DNA of 64,000 nucleotides, taken from NCBI GenBank assembly GCA_030762175.1, contig CM060838.1, forward strand, positions 20,942,501 to 21,006,500, written 5' to 3'. The notes under the pieces were generated by a model. The model had not been told where the DNA came from. It ran no database searches and saw only the letters and a program-made list of their open reading frames with translations. Numbering within the stretch: the stretch's first letter is position 1; each line of letters opens with the position of its first letter. The translations under genes were made by a program, and so were the position numbers. Positions 48,393-59,931 of this stretch are shown piece after piece. This stretch comes from Metallyticus violacea (taxonomy: Eukaryota > Arthropoda > Insecta > Mantodea > Metallyticidae).

Positions 48393-50223
48393 TATTAATA
48401 AACATCACTCGAGTATCTGAACTTTCCAGATAAATTTACGAACAGAACCTCTCGTGATATTACTTGTGATAATTTAGTAGTATTAGAAAATTATTAAAAA
48501 ACAATTTACCATCCTTAAATGCAACTGTCAGTTTAAGTGACTGCTTAAATGGACACTTTGAACCAACAATATATAACACTAACAGCAAATATAAAAGAGT
48601 AATCACGTAGAACTTTTCGACAGATGCAACAGTTAAAATTATAAACAAGAAGTTAAGTATTTGTAAACAATAATTTAGAAATGCAACGCATTAGTGAGAA
48701 TCCATTCATGAAAGTACATTCATTTTAAATTAAAATTTTTCTTACAAGATCAGTGAATTGCTATAAACTGAGAAAAATTAAAAATCGAAGAATATATAGC
48801 TTAAAAATACTTGTGGCATAGCATAGAATAAAATGTAATGATGGAAGAATAGAGAAATACAAAGTAAATGTCAATAAATGTTGGGATGCACTATCCAGCA
48901 GGTAAATGTGTTGGTGTTTTATTTTAATTAATTAATGTTAATGTAATATCTCAAGTATAACTTTTCTTCTTATCTTTATAGTGACCAATAATTAAACGAA
49001 GGAACGAAAACATAAAAAATTATTATTAAATTAATTTTACATAATTTCTTACAATCCATTGAACTTATTTATATTTATTTTACTGCATGAAAACTCAATT
49101 CAGGACTTATTCCCTCTTTAGTTTACAAATTATTTACAAGTCAATAGTCACTGCAAACGGCAGATCCAAAGTTTCACTTTTATCAGTCAGCATCAGTAAA
49201 TGTGTAATAATCATCTCTTGGTAAAAGCTCGAAATGCCACTATTTTGTAACATAATATATTTAATCGTTTTACGGGTTTCTGGTAGCACATTCAAAAGAG
49301 ATAGTGGGTGGAAACTTAGTCATACAAGACACAGGTAAACAGAAAGAATTAATTTATGTTCAAAAACCACAATATAATAGCATTATAATAAGGATTTTAA
49401 AAATAAGAATAACCATTTTCAAATGAGAATTATTCATTGTACTTCCTGAGTAAAATTCGACCCCTAAAGTGAACATACGAGTGATACTCCGGATCAATAC
49501 AGTTGTATCCAATCTATATCTTGCTTCCTTCGCTCAGGGCTGTACATTCAGAGGTTTATACTTAAATAGTGTAAAAACATTGATGAAATACTGCGTAGTG
49601 ATACAGCAAGAAACGAATTGCCTTCAGCAGCAATATGTAAGCAGCTGTCAGTGTTTTGTCCTCAGATAGTGTGTTGATCTTCAGCTAATGAAACAATCGT
49701 ACAAGTTTAAACATTATAACAACTTCTCTAGTGGTACTTGGGCTAGTGGTGCACTAAAGCTAACTAAATTTGCGATATTCGTGTAGCTATTTAGGTGTCT
49801 TATCAATATCTGCTTCCCTTGTTCTTGTTATGTTAACTGCATTGTTCCAAGAGTTCATTAATCTTTAATTCATATGTACAGTGTTCCAGAGACTCCGTAT
49901 AATTTTTCGGAATAGGCAATCTACATTACGCTGTAAAGGTTGGGTAAAGATTCCTGACGACCGAGAACGTATTACACATATTTCGCATATGATTCTCTTT
50001 GTTTACATAAATAGTTTATCCATATGAAAAGACAGTAAATTCAATAAGTCAGAATCACTAACAGCTAAAAGAAATTATATTTAACGGAGTTATACAAATA
50101 AGGGAGGACATGAGTACATAGTAACAACGCGTCAATGTTTGCAGCTTATTCGAAGGAAAATACAATGAGAAAGAAACATAAAATAAGCCTAATTTTATCC
50201 ATCTCTAAAGGTCTTTGAGTAAG
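48393..50223. other. Gene-free AT-rich DNA
   Basis: Nothing recognised. Confidence 0.5.
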
Positions 50224-50430
50224 GTACCCAATATGCCATGAAAGATGTACCCAATGTGGCATTATGCCATGAAAGATGTACCTAATGTGGCATTATGCCA
50301 TGAAAGATATACCTAATGTGGCATTATGCCATGAAAGATGTACCCAATGTGGCGTTATGCCATGAAAGATGTACCCAATGTGGCGTTATGCCATGAAAGA
50401 TGTACCCAATGTGACATTATGCCATGAAAG
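50224..50430 (+). repeat. 31-bp minisatellite
   Basis: Six nearly identical 31-bp units beginning GTACC and containing AATGTGGCATTATGCCATG, preceded by one unit with an internal 8-base deletion (50224-50246). Units start at 50247, 50278, 50309, 50340, 50371 and 50402. Each carries the short inverted repeat TGGCAT/ATGCCA with a one-base centre, so transcripts or single strands could form serial hairpins. The units are directly contiguous. Confidence 0.95.
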
Positions 50431-50886
50431 TATATTATAGTTAGTCTATGTGTTTCTCCTTAACAATATCGTAGTAAATAAAAATTAAGACACTGCAATG
50501 GGCAGCAAAATTGTTAGTCTTGTGCTAATATTTTTAGGGCTGACTTAGGGGAGAACTTCCTAAAGTCAGAATATCTTGCCCCATTGTAATGGATAATATT
50601 TTAATTGTATCTTCATACTTTGGGCCTAAGCCAAGAATTCCCCAATCAGTTCCATTCCAATCTTAACGCAAATTTTCAGGAAAGTTCATCTCTTCAGTAT
50701 CCCTATTGCTGCATCTTGTATATTGATATTTCTGCAAGCAACGTGTCCATAAAATCCGTCAATTTATTACGGTATCTTCATTTTGACAATTCTCACTCCT
50801 TGCTTGCTAGGAAATCTATTATTTTTTCAGCTACTGCCACTGTTTTACTCGTAGCTATCAACTTTTATTTGTTTCTCTTTTTTTAA
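50431..50886. other. Gene-free spacer
   Basis: A 93-codon frame (50605-50886) has no motif and runs into SINE copy A13. Not supported as a gene. Confidence 0.45.
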
Positions 50887-51133
50887 GTGTTTAACATCCA
50901 TTTTTCCTGATGTGACATCACAGGCGTTTACACTGATGATACATAGAATAAAATGATAAATAGTTTTTAAAGGAAGGAAATGTTCCAGATCTAGATCCTC
51001 CTCGACATTTGTCTTTTATGAGCACTGAGGAAAACTTGGAAGAAGCCTCTATCTGGGAGAATTGTCCTGGCAGGTTCCGAACCTCAGGCATCCCATTCAC
51101 TAGACCGTGACTTAACGACCTCGACCACCTGTT
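50887..51133 (-). mobile_element. SINE family A copy A13 (old)
   Basis: Minus strand, strongly diverged: complements of GGATGTTAAACAC, a decayed CTGTGATGTC region, AAGGAAGGAAATGTTCCAG, CACTGAGGAAAAC (T run now broken), box B remnant GGTTCCGAACCTC, and GACTTAACGACCTCGACC. Confidence 0.85.
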
Positions 51134-51136
51134 ATC

Positions 51137-51180
51137 TATCGATCAATAGGGTTTAAACCTGGACTTCTGTGTGGCCATAA
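51137..51180 (-). pseudogene. Possible Tc1-type transposase scrap
   Basis: The complement reads WPHRSPGLNPIDR, resembling the WPxRSPDLNPI block of Tc1-type transposases with D changed to G. It directly abuts the head end of SINE A13. Upstream minus-strand frame to 51375 is open but not clearly related. Could be coincidence. Confidence 0.35.
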
Positions 51181-52411
51181 ATTTAGTGCTGAAATCAGTT
51201 TAATACACCAGGTATGGGCGACGCCGAGTGAAACTAGAGATATGCAACCCGCAGTGGGATACTTCGCTACTGTGCTCTGAGGGTGTACTTTTAACTCGGT
51301 TTGCGCACGACGTGCACCCCCCTGAGATAGATTATTCTTTATAATTTGACGAGCAAATAAGCCCTCATCATGCAAATGCTAAATGAAAATCTTATACTAT
51401 ATTCATAAGCTACCCTAGTATTCATAAATGAGAAACCATGTGAAAGAAAACAAATGTAAATTATTACACAACAAATGACAAACGTGTGTAACAGCATATT
51501 CATTTACTGGGCTAAAATGTATGCTTTTGTACTGTCTTAAGAAAAATAAAAAAGCGTGATAAATTGCGAGTAATTAAATATTAAGATAATTTTCTAATTT
51601 ACAATGACTAATGACTATAATAAATATTCAAGAGCAGTCATGAACAACTGTATACATATTTGTTCAATGTCAGCCCATTGTCTCATGAACTTGTGGGCAC
51701 TTCTTCCTGCGATGGCGGTACTGTATTCTGAGGCTAGGACGCCCACAGAGGGCCAATATGAACTTTTAATTTTGTGCCTTATTTGGCTCACTACATATTT
51801 GAGAAAATAGTCATGTTAGAGAGAATATCTGAAAGCAACCTTTGTTTTAGAACAGGCAAATCTTGTATCGATCATATATCCTAAATTAGGCAATTAGCTG
51901 AGAAAATGTTAACAGAGGGATGGAACATGCATTTAGTATTCATTTATTTAAAAGAAATATGCGATATTTCGACTTTGTAATTCTTTGCAATTTAATAGCT
52001 ACTTATCCTATAAATATTATAAAAAGAATATGCCGAGCAAGTGTTAAAGTAGGTGCAGCTGGAGAGATGACTAGGCAGATATTGATAATATCCAACTATT
52101 TACTATTAATATTCTGCCTTTGTTATCGCAAACAGATGAACCGACTCTTACGTATTTGAATAGATTATGGTGCGTAATGTTGTATTTGGTAGATAAATCC
52201 CTCTACCCGCATACGTCACTAGCCATCTCTACAGCTCGCAGCAGTAGATCATTCCGTGCATTTAAAGAATAAAGGCAGGCTGTGGGATGTCTCCAACCTT
52301 ATTTAAACTTTATTTAGAGAAATGTGTGAAAAACTGGAGCGATGAATATTGAATAACGGGTGTATGTATTAATATAATATAATATAATCTTTATTATTTG
52401 CCGACGATCAG
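51181..52411. other. Gene-free DNA
   Basis: A 68-codon frame at 51604-51810 and a 79-codon frame at 51920-52159 show no motif. Nothing else recognised. Confidence 0.45.

Positions 52412-52446
<35 letters not shown>
52412..52446. repeat. (AAT)n microsatellite
   Basis: About eleven AAT units. Confidence 0.9.
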
Positions 52447-52559
52447 TGAACAGAACCGAAAGAATATCTAATCCATGCTCCGTAAACTTTGATGGACTGA
52501 AGCCATAGCAAGTTCTATTTAGGCATTGGAGGGCTGGGAGGAGCTTTGGTTATAAATTG

Positions 52560-53045
52560 GATGAAAAATACTTGGGTTCAAATGGCACATGTGCGAAATG
52601 AATAAACAATAGAATAAATCACGCAAGGAGAGCTATCCAGTTACTGACTGGCATACTTTGGAACAGAATTGGCAGGAAATTCTACACATATAAAATAAAA
52701 AAATTCTGCAAACGCAAATACAGATTGGGGCTAAGTATAGCAAGATGTTGCAAGCAACAGAAATGGGAACTTCAATAATTACTCGTTGCAATAAGTAAGA
52801 AATAACTTTATCAGAGCAAGTTGGGAACAAAAGAGGTAGTTTTTATAGGGTAGACTGGAGGCATGGGTACTACAATGATAGACACGTGCAGAGAATGACT
52901 GGATAAATGAATGAAACAATTGATTAATTGGTCACCAACCGGGAAAAGGGAGAAGGAGAGTACGCATAACCTGGCGAGGAAAGTTGACTCAAGTCATGCG
53001 GAGGCTGAATTTGGAGGAAGGACAGCGGGAGAACAGGATCCAATG
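52560..53045 (+). pseudogene. Non-LTR retrotransposon ORF 3' relic
   Basis: Reads DEKYLG, then NGTCAK, a stop, RINHARRAIQLLTG and ILWNRIGRKFYTYKIKK, then after frame changes RHVQRMTG and HQPGKGRRRVRITWRGKLTQ to a stop at 53043. The order (YLG block, RI..GRxAI..L.G.LWN block, HVQRM, PGxGRRRxRxTW) fits the C-terminal region downstream of the reverse transcriptase core of a non-LTR (LINE) element. The core itself is missing upstream, consistent with 5' truncation. Decayed and inactive. Confidence 0.75.
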
Positions 53046-53677
53046 AAAAACAGGAATACGGAGCAAACACTGAAAGGTAGAAAGCTAATAAAAGAAGTTA
53101 GGTTAAGAAAATACCCACCTATCTGACTTAAGCGTATAATGCAGTGAAACGCAAAGCCATTACATTGTGAAATTAAAAATGATTATGTAGAAATGTTAAG
53201 GATTTAATTCGTGGAATGATCAATCTATTATATCATTAGCAATCCCTACTTACAGGCATTTCATTCTGATTTAGCATACTAACAAGTAAAGAGAAAGTGT
53301 AGGATAGTGTGATGTTTTTGTATACTAAAACGTGAGGATGCTCGATATTTTCAGAAGCATGGATAAAGAATGTAGTGTTATGCTTGTTTCGTTTATCATC
53401 GTCCATTTCATCCTCAGTTACAGTGCTATCTAAAAAAGTTCACAAGTGTAGATATATAAATTACTGAATGAAGTTAACGGTTATGAAATAATATTATCAT
53501 CAACTAAATTTAATATATCAATTAGAATTTTCAAATTCCTAAAATTAATACAGCATCAAAAGCGTCATTTTATTATATGTTATTTACTATAATTACTAAA
53601 CAAACCAAGCTATATGAAACTGGATACTAAAATTGTATTGCCTTGAAAAAATATAACGAGTGTTAAGAGATATATGA
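53046..53677. other. Gene-free AT-rich DNA
   Basis: May include the 3' untranslated part of the LINE relic just after 53045, but I cannot define its end. Confidence 0.4.
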
Positions 53678-53708
53678 TTAGTAGCAGTAGTAGTAGTAGT
53701 AGTAGTAC

Positions 53709-53758
<50 letters not shown>

Positions 53759-53850
53759 ATAATAGTAGTAGTAGCTGTAGTAGTAGTAATAGTAGTAGTA
53801 ACAGTAGTAGTAGTAGTAGTAGTAGAGGTAGTAGTAGTAGTAGTAATAGG
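53678..53850. repeat. Long imperfect (AGT)n microsatellite
   Basis: About 57 trinucleotides, mostly AGT with scattered AAT, AGC, AAC and AGG variants. The three overlapping serine-, leucine- and threonine-rich reading frames are products of the repeat, not genes. Confidence 0.95.
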
Positions 53851-54249
53851 GGAAGGAAAAGGAAAGTATTTATTACAGGGGAACCAGTACAATACAAAAC
53901 AGCACAATATGTATATACATAAATAAAAACAAATAAATAAATACAAATAAAAACAATAGAATAAAATTAAAAATACTAAAATAATAGGTTTTAAAAATAT
54001 TACAACTACACATAAAATATAAATATATCGGATGACGCACAGCTGAAGTCAGTTAATTTGTTTCTCCCAAATTTTTAAGATTTTTTTTTTCTTTAAGTCC
54101 ATTTTTCTTATTTTAATGCAATAAATATATGCTATTTTTTGAAGGATATAACCCGAAAATACGTATAGGTATTCAAACATACGTTGATATTTCAGCTCAT
54201 AATGCACATTCTATGAATGTGTATATTTGCCATATTAAATAGAAAAAAT
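53851..54249. other. Gene-free AT-rich DNA
   Basis: Nothing recognised. Confidence 0.5.
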
Positions 54250-54330
54250 GCCTGACAACAAATGACCCGTTGCTGCTTTTGGACTGAGGAGATAAGTCTG
54301 GGCACCCATCTTGCACTAACCTTATTCATG
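54250..54330 (-). pseudogene. mariner transposase scrap
   Basis: The complement reads NKVSARWVPRLISSVQKQQRV, which fits the RKLxARWVPRLL-type block that follows the helix-turn-helix region of mariner transposases. Only about 25 codons survive, with no flanking transposase sequence or terminal repeat visible. Confidence 0.6.
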
Positions 54331-55599
54331 TTAAAATATTCTGTATTATAGAAGATGTTATATATATTTATACATGTACACGCTATTAACTTTACATGTG
54401 CATGTAAATCCAAGGCTTATTGATACTCATTTGACATAGCTAATATGTTCAAGGACATGGACTGATGGATGATAAGAGAATGAACGAACTCAGGAACGAG
54501 ATTAGTTAAGTGAGCACCCTTGACAAAAGTGCAGTTTATAAATATGCTTGGATAGGATACTGATATGCTTGCATATCAGTAAATGCTTGGGCGTGTATCT
54601 TAGTTAGGTACAGTATATTATTTAATACCGAATAACCAATGAAAAATGCCTAATGTTCATAAAAATGTTTTCAAAACATTCTTAGTAAATTACAGATGTT
54701 ACAATCTTACGATATTGTTTTTCCAAGTTTAGATTTAACAATTTTCGCCGGCGATTCATACAACTATGCATGAATCAAATGGTGACATTTTCTACCAATC
54801 GCAGGATATTAAGGCGTAAACTTTGTATTCTTTGATGCAATTAACTCACAAGCTTTTAATCACAGATAGCATTTTCTGCTCTGGCGATTTGTTTAAACAA
54901 CAAAAGACGAAATAAAAGAATCTGATTTTTTCTTTTATACAAACATAGGTTTGTTAGGCATTTTTAATGCTTTGTTTTATGAGTTTTATAAAAGATCCAA
55001 GATAATGCTATAATTATTTTGGATTGAAAGTTTTCCCAGGAATTAGCTGTGCAGTCTTAATCCGTTACGTAATGTTTTGAAACTTGTGTTCTAGCTGGTA
55101 TACAATCATACCAATTTTATTTCACAAGTGGTCAATTCCGTCCATTGATTATAGTATTTATAATACTTCTCTGTTTTTATATATCTTTAACTATCAATCT
55201 GTATCAAGCCAGTGGTGTGAGAAACTGAACTTCTGAGCCTTCAGTTCTTCTTCGGCTTTGTCTGTTTAGACTCAAGCTTTCACTTCCACAAGAAAAGAAT
55301 GGTGTCACAATTGTTTTGTAAATCTTTAATTCGGTCTATCTTCTTGTTTTATTTCTTAATGTTTTTCTAGTAGTTCCACAGATAACTTAAATTTTATTTA
55401 ATTTTTATGCATGCTTTACTACGACTATACGAAATATCATTTAATATATTCGTTCGTGTGTCACTCTGTACTTTCATTGTGTGTTGGCTGTTACTAATTG
55501 TTCTGCGTTAGTTATGCCACACATAAATTTAGTCTTGAAGAAAGGGTTTTATGTACGAAGCAACGTAAAACCATTTTTTTTTTTTTTTTTGCAGAGAAG
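54331..55599. other. Gene-free AT-rich DNA
   Basis: Nothing recognised apart from a T18 run at about 55575-55592. Confidence 0.5.
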
Positions 55600-55790
55600 T
55601 AGTAAGGTGATTCTTTAGAAAATACCTGGGAATCGTGTTCCAGTTAAAGAAATTCGACAACTTGTTAAAAACTACAAGAGATAGGATCTCTCAATGACAA
55701 GAAACGTGTTCTAAACCCCGTGTTCTTGCGAAAGAAAAGTTAGATAAAATACAGGAATTTCCTACGCAGATGCTAGCAATGTATTGCCGC
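55600..55790 (+). pseudogene. DUF4817-type N-terminal relic
   Basis: Composite frames read RKYLG/KYPGNRVPVKEIRQLVKNYKR, a stop, then GSLNDKKRVLNP and VLAKEKLDKIQEF. The arrangement (RKYPGxxxPxxxxIxxLVxxxxxxGSLxDK) fits the helix-turn-helix part of DUF4817-type transposases. It differs in sequence from the elements at 56.5 and 59.3 kb, so it is a separate lineage. Stops and a frame change make it dead. Confidence 0.5.
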
Positions 55791-56533
55791 TAAGGGGCAT
55801 CATTTTAACATATTTTATAAAACAGGGTAAAGTTTGGTATAAAAGTTTTAAATACAGTATCATTTTATGACTTCGGTAAAAATGTACAAACTAAAATATC
55901 AATATTAATCCTAAGCGCGGTGTCTTTCGTTTCTCCCTTTTCCGGTTGCAGCAGCTGTACTTCTCCAGTAAGTTGCCGCGCTCAGATGGTCCTTAACTCA
56001 AATAAATTCACTGTTTAAATTTAATGAAACAACGCGAACCAAGAGAATAAACACATAATAGAACATAAACAGAACCTATGGCAGCGTTGACATACATAAT
56101 AAAATAATTAGATTTAATTGATAATTGAAAACGTCCTGTATATACACCAGATGAGTGCAGGAAGAATTGGCACTATCATTTATAATAATGGATAATCAGA
56201 ATTGCAATACAAGAAGAAGTATTGAACACTACTGAAGTGTTGGAGAGACTAACAATAGAAATACGTTTCTTAGAGATAAAACGAATGGAACAGTTGAGTT
56301 TGGCAGTATATTTTGATGATGAATAAAAGAAACAGCAATAAATTATATTAACATAAATACTGGATTTAGAATATTAAATAATACTAGCAGAGAACGAAGG
56401 AGATTTACAAAAGTCAGTAAGAAAATAAAGTTATATAGGGAAAGAGTATAATATAAAAATATTTGGTAAAAACAAAATATATGACTTATATAGAGAAGGA
56501 ACAAAAACTAATCAAAATAGGGATCAATGGATA
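55791..56533. other. Gene-free AT-rich DNA
   Basis: Nothing recognised. Confidence 0.45.
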
Positions 56534-57196
56534 CCGAGGTGCCAAAAAATGTGTACAAACTTTCACAGTAGATTCTATTTAATATATTTCAAAGTTGGAC
56601 CGAAAAACAACAGTAATGTGTAGTATGATGTTCTGTAAACCGATGTGACACACATTACGTTAAGCTAGCGTTGCTACAACATAATGGAGCCAAGATTATT
56701 GTTTGAATAGCGGAAAGCAAATTTGAAGTGGTATTGGAAAACCGTCAGTGTTGTTGAAATTCAAAGGCAATGGAGACGTGTGTATAGAACAGAAACGCCA
56801 AAGCGAGTAAAATTGCACGCATTCAAGACAAATTTTGTGATTCATGGTACCGTATGCGATGTCCACAAGGGTAGGTCTGGGAGACCTCGCACAGCAACAA
56901 GCCCCGCGTCCTCGGCGGCTATGGTTTTGAAACGTTTTGATCACTCATTGCAGAACTCTACAAAGCACTGTGCACGTTTCCATCGCTTTCTCCGGATCTA
57001 ACTCCCTTGGACTTCTCAGGGAAACTCTTAAGGGTGTTGTGTACCGTAGAAAACCAGCTACACTGACAGCACTTCAGGAAGAAATTGAAACGGCATCTAA
57101 GATGGACCATTTTCTGTTTGTGTGAATTCAATTTTGTTATGTTAACACAGTTTTTTTTCTATGCTTGGAATGCGTATACGTTTTTGGCACTCTCTG
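56534..57196 (+). mobile_element. DUF4817-type DNA transposon, internally deleted (copy 1)
   Basis: 663 bp bounded by TA on both sides (56532-56533, 57197-57198) and by terminal inverted repeats CCGAGGTGCCAAAAA / TTTTTGGCACTCTCTG. Decayed frames give LKWYWKTVSVVEIQRQWRR, VYRTETPKRV and GRSGRPRTATSPASSA (helix-turn-helix region), then the sequence jumps after STKHCAR to FPSLSPDLTPLDF (third catalytic D) and RRKPATLTALQEEIETA. The whole middle, including the first two catalytic aspartates, is gone. Non-autonomous. Confidence 0.9.
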
Positions 57197-58876
57197 TATA
57201 TTAGCATAGATTGTATTCAAATATATAGGGAGAAAAATATAAATTTACAATACAAAATAAAATTAGAAGAAAAATTATACATAATAAATTAAATGGTTAC
57301 GTAGAAAGCACTTTAATAAAATATATGGGAAAAGAAATAAAACGGCGGTTAAGTAATATATTTTAAGTAGAGAAAAAACAAAATTGGAAACAGCCAGAAG
57401 TGGTTTCAAGACCTTTACTTGAGGTAACAATCAGAAAGAAATGGAAATATAGACTTACGAATACGGCTAAGGAAAGAAAAATAATATAAGCAATATAAAG
57501 ACATAAAAATAATAAGAACAAAGTGAAAAGTGTCGGTTAAACCAATGAACTAGTAAAAGTCATTTTGAAGTTTTAATACAAACACTTATTTAAATAGCAC
57601 AATACATTTATACATTATGAATTACACAATAGTATACATTAATCACAAATAATTAATATACAGCTTATGTACAGAACATTCATCCACTCGCTTTACCGCA
57701 AGTTGCTGGGGAATAGTGAATGTTGCAGCAATAGAGGTCGGCGACTGCGAGAAACTATATATTTGTTCTTCCGAAAGAGCTACGATGCATGAGGGGAAAA
57801 AATTAGTGCTCTGCAATGAGAATAAGTAAATAAACTGCTAGTATGATTTGATAGAATTTGAAAATTTAAAGTTAGATACTTTGTCCAGCAAATTTAGAAA
57901 ATGAGTTTATTTTCGTGTCTCAAAAGCATCGACAAATTTGGCTTACACCCTTGTTTCAGGTTCATGTGCAACATTGCTGTTCGATATTTTTCAGTGATTT
58001 GTTTTCAGCTTTACTATAATTATTATTTTTGCTTCTACTTCTAAAAATATGAATCCCAGATGCCAAAAGGTAGCGCATATGTTGTTCATTTATAATAGAA
58101 TCCGTAGATTTTTTCCTTTAAGCGGTTATCTCATTTAGTAGTTTACAGTATTTAATATTTCGTCAAGGCTGACACTTATTGTTTTGAAACAAAGAAAGGT
58201 TGTTTCGGGAGCTCTGTTTTCTCATTCCAACTGAAGAAATTCAAGGTAATGTGAGATGCTCGGGTTTCAAACGCGATACCTATCGGATATCAAGGCCTGG
58301 CGCCGTGCCAAAGAGGTCATGTGGGTAACATTAAAATGCAGGGTCCGTCTGCAGGTCTCTTTAGGATGCTTTCTGCCTGCTACAGAGCTACACTGTTACC
58401 AAGAGCATTTTACCTAAACATGAGTACCGCAGAGATGCACTCTGCCGCTACGCAAAGTAGTCCCGTAATTCCTAACTGAGCTCAATTTACCGCTCTTTAT
58501 TACTGCCAACAACTTCATCGATTAGCCAATATATTTAATGCAAGGCTATCACTGTGGCAAGCTCCACCCTTTCTGTTTAAAGATGTATGGCAAGATTAAT
58601 TCTTGTCTACCATCTGACGGAGCTCCCATATAACCCAGAGATGATTTAAACTATCTTCGATAAATAATGCGGTCTGAAGCAGGCTGCAAAGCAGAAAGGG
58701 CAGGTTATGATCAAGGTGCCCAAGAACTTTAGGGAGAGAATTTAATGACATTCGAAACTTCCACAAATATGAAGGGAAAATTTGAAGTTTTTAACATTAT
58801 TTTACAGCATAAGAGAAATGAAATGTACCAAGTTTCATTATCATATCATCATTTTTAAAACAGTTATAAATACCAG
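57197..58876. other. Gene-free DNA
   Basis: The 58200-58760 part is less A/T-rich and contains a weak tRNA-like stretch on the minus strand near 58265-58315, too decayed to assign. No gene supported. Confidence 0.4.
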
Positions 58877-59299
58877 GGCTGTTCGATAAATACAAACAAT
58901 ATTTTTTGACTACGTACCTTTACTCTCTTCATAATTTTGATAATCTTTATAAAAGTAGTCCCCGTGCAATGCACCTGTCCTAGGGTTTCTGCCAGTCATC
59001 AAATATACGCTGGAAGTCATTTTTGACAGTGCTTCAGAATCCCTTCGAAACATTCACCAATCTTTCTCAGGATGGAAAATGCCTCACAAAAAGGTGTTGC
59101 TCAAATTTGGAAATATGATAAAAATCCAAGGGGCTATATCTGAAATATAGGAGGGCGAACGACATACTTCACATTGAGATTTTTCAGAGACAATATTTGC
59201 AATGTAGGCCATGCATTGTCGTGCTGCAGCTTCCAGCTTGTTTCATGGAAAGATGGCCTTGCACAGTTTTCAGGACATCTCTGTAGTATTGCCCAGTTA
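58877..59299 (-). pseudogene. mariner transposase C-terminal relic
   Basis: The complement begins at 59299 with ITGQYYRDVLKTVQG, then after a frame change QHDNAWPTLQ (second catalytic D region), a damaged PPxFxxxxP block, FPNLSN-like remnants, and KNDFQRIFDDWQKP near the C terminus. The plus-strand start GGGCTGTTCGATAAAT at about 58877 may be its terminal repeat. The 5' half is absent: similarity begins exactly at the end of the neighbouring element at 59302. Confidence 0.75.
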
Positions 59300-59425
59300 T
59301 ACAGAGGGTGCCAAAAATGTATACATACTTCAAGAAAAGAAAAAAAAAAAAACAGTGTTAACATAACAAAACTGAATTCACGCAAACAGAAAATGATGAG
59401 CACGAATCATCTTAGACTTTTACAG

Positions 59426-59821
59426 TTACAACAGTTGCTCAAAATGCCTACCATAGGCGTCGATACACTTCTGAGTACGTTGAACTACTGATTGGTCAAC
59501 GTTTGCGAAAGTGCCCTCAGCGATTCCAGCACATGCAGTTTCAATTTCTTCCCGAAGTGCTGCCAGTGTAGCTGCTTTTCTATGGTATGCAACATCCTTA
59601 AGAGTTCCCCATAAGTAGAAGTACAACGGAGTTAGATATGGTGATTGCGGTGGAAACTCAATCGGTCCTCTTTGTCCCAGACTTATAGATTTCTGCGGCG
59701 AGTGCTCAAAATGTCCCAAAACCATAGCCGAGGACGCGGGGCTTGATGCTGTGCGAGGTCTCCCAAATCCGCCATTGTGATAATCGCATACGGTACCATA
59801 AGTCTCAAATTTGTCTCGCAA
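59426..59821 (-). pseudogene. Deleted transposase frame, 131 codons
   Basis: Open frame from the ATG at 59821 to a stop after FEQLL. Residues 1-44 hold the end of the helix-turn-helix region (GTVCDYHNGGFGRPRT, SSPASSAMVLGHFEHSPQKS). At the joint it jumps to ISLGQRGPIEFPPQSPYLTP, where the expected catalytic D of SPDLTPLD is changed to Y twice (SPYLTPLY). Then LWGTLKDVAYHRKAATLAAL and the C terminus CIDAYGRHFEQLL. About one third of the family's usual length. The first two catalytic acids are missing, so it cannot be an active transposase. An expressed DNA-binding remnant is possible but unsupported. Confidence 0.8.
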
Positions 59822-59931
59822 TTGTTACTCGCGTTAGCGGTTCTGTTCTGTACACACGCCTCCATTTGCTTTTAAACTTCAACAACATTCTCTCGGTTTT
59901 CCAGTACCACTTCAAAATTGCTTGCCGCAAA

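Noticed and set aside
50224..50430. Regular 31-bp direct repeats suggesting a CRISPR array
   Set aside because: The units are contiguous with no spacers, and the window is eukaryotic. It is a minisatellite.
50605..50886. 93-codon open frame
   Set aside because: No recognisable domain, and it runs to the edge of a SINE copy; chance frame in A/T-rich DNA is the simplest reading.
53596..53946. Open frames of 82-116 codons rich in serine, leucine or threonine
   Set aside because: They are the reading frames of the (AGT)n microsatellite and have no other content.
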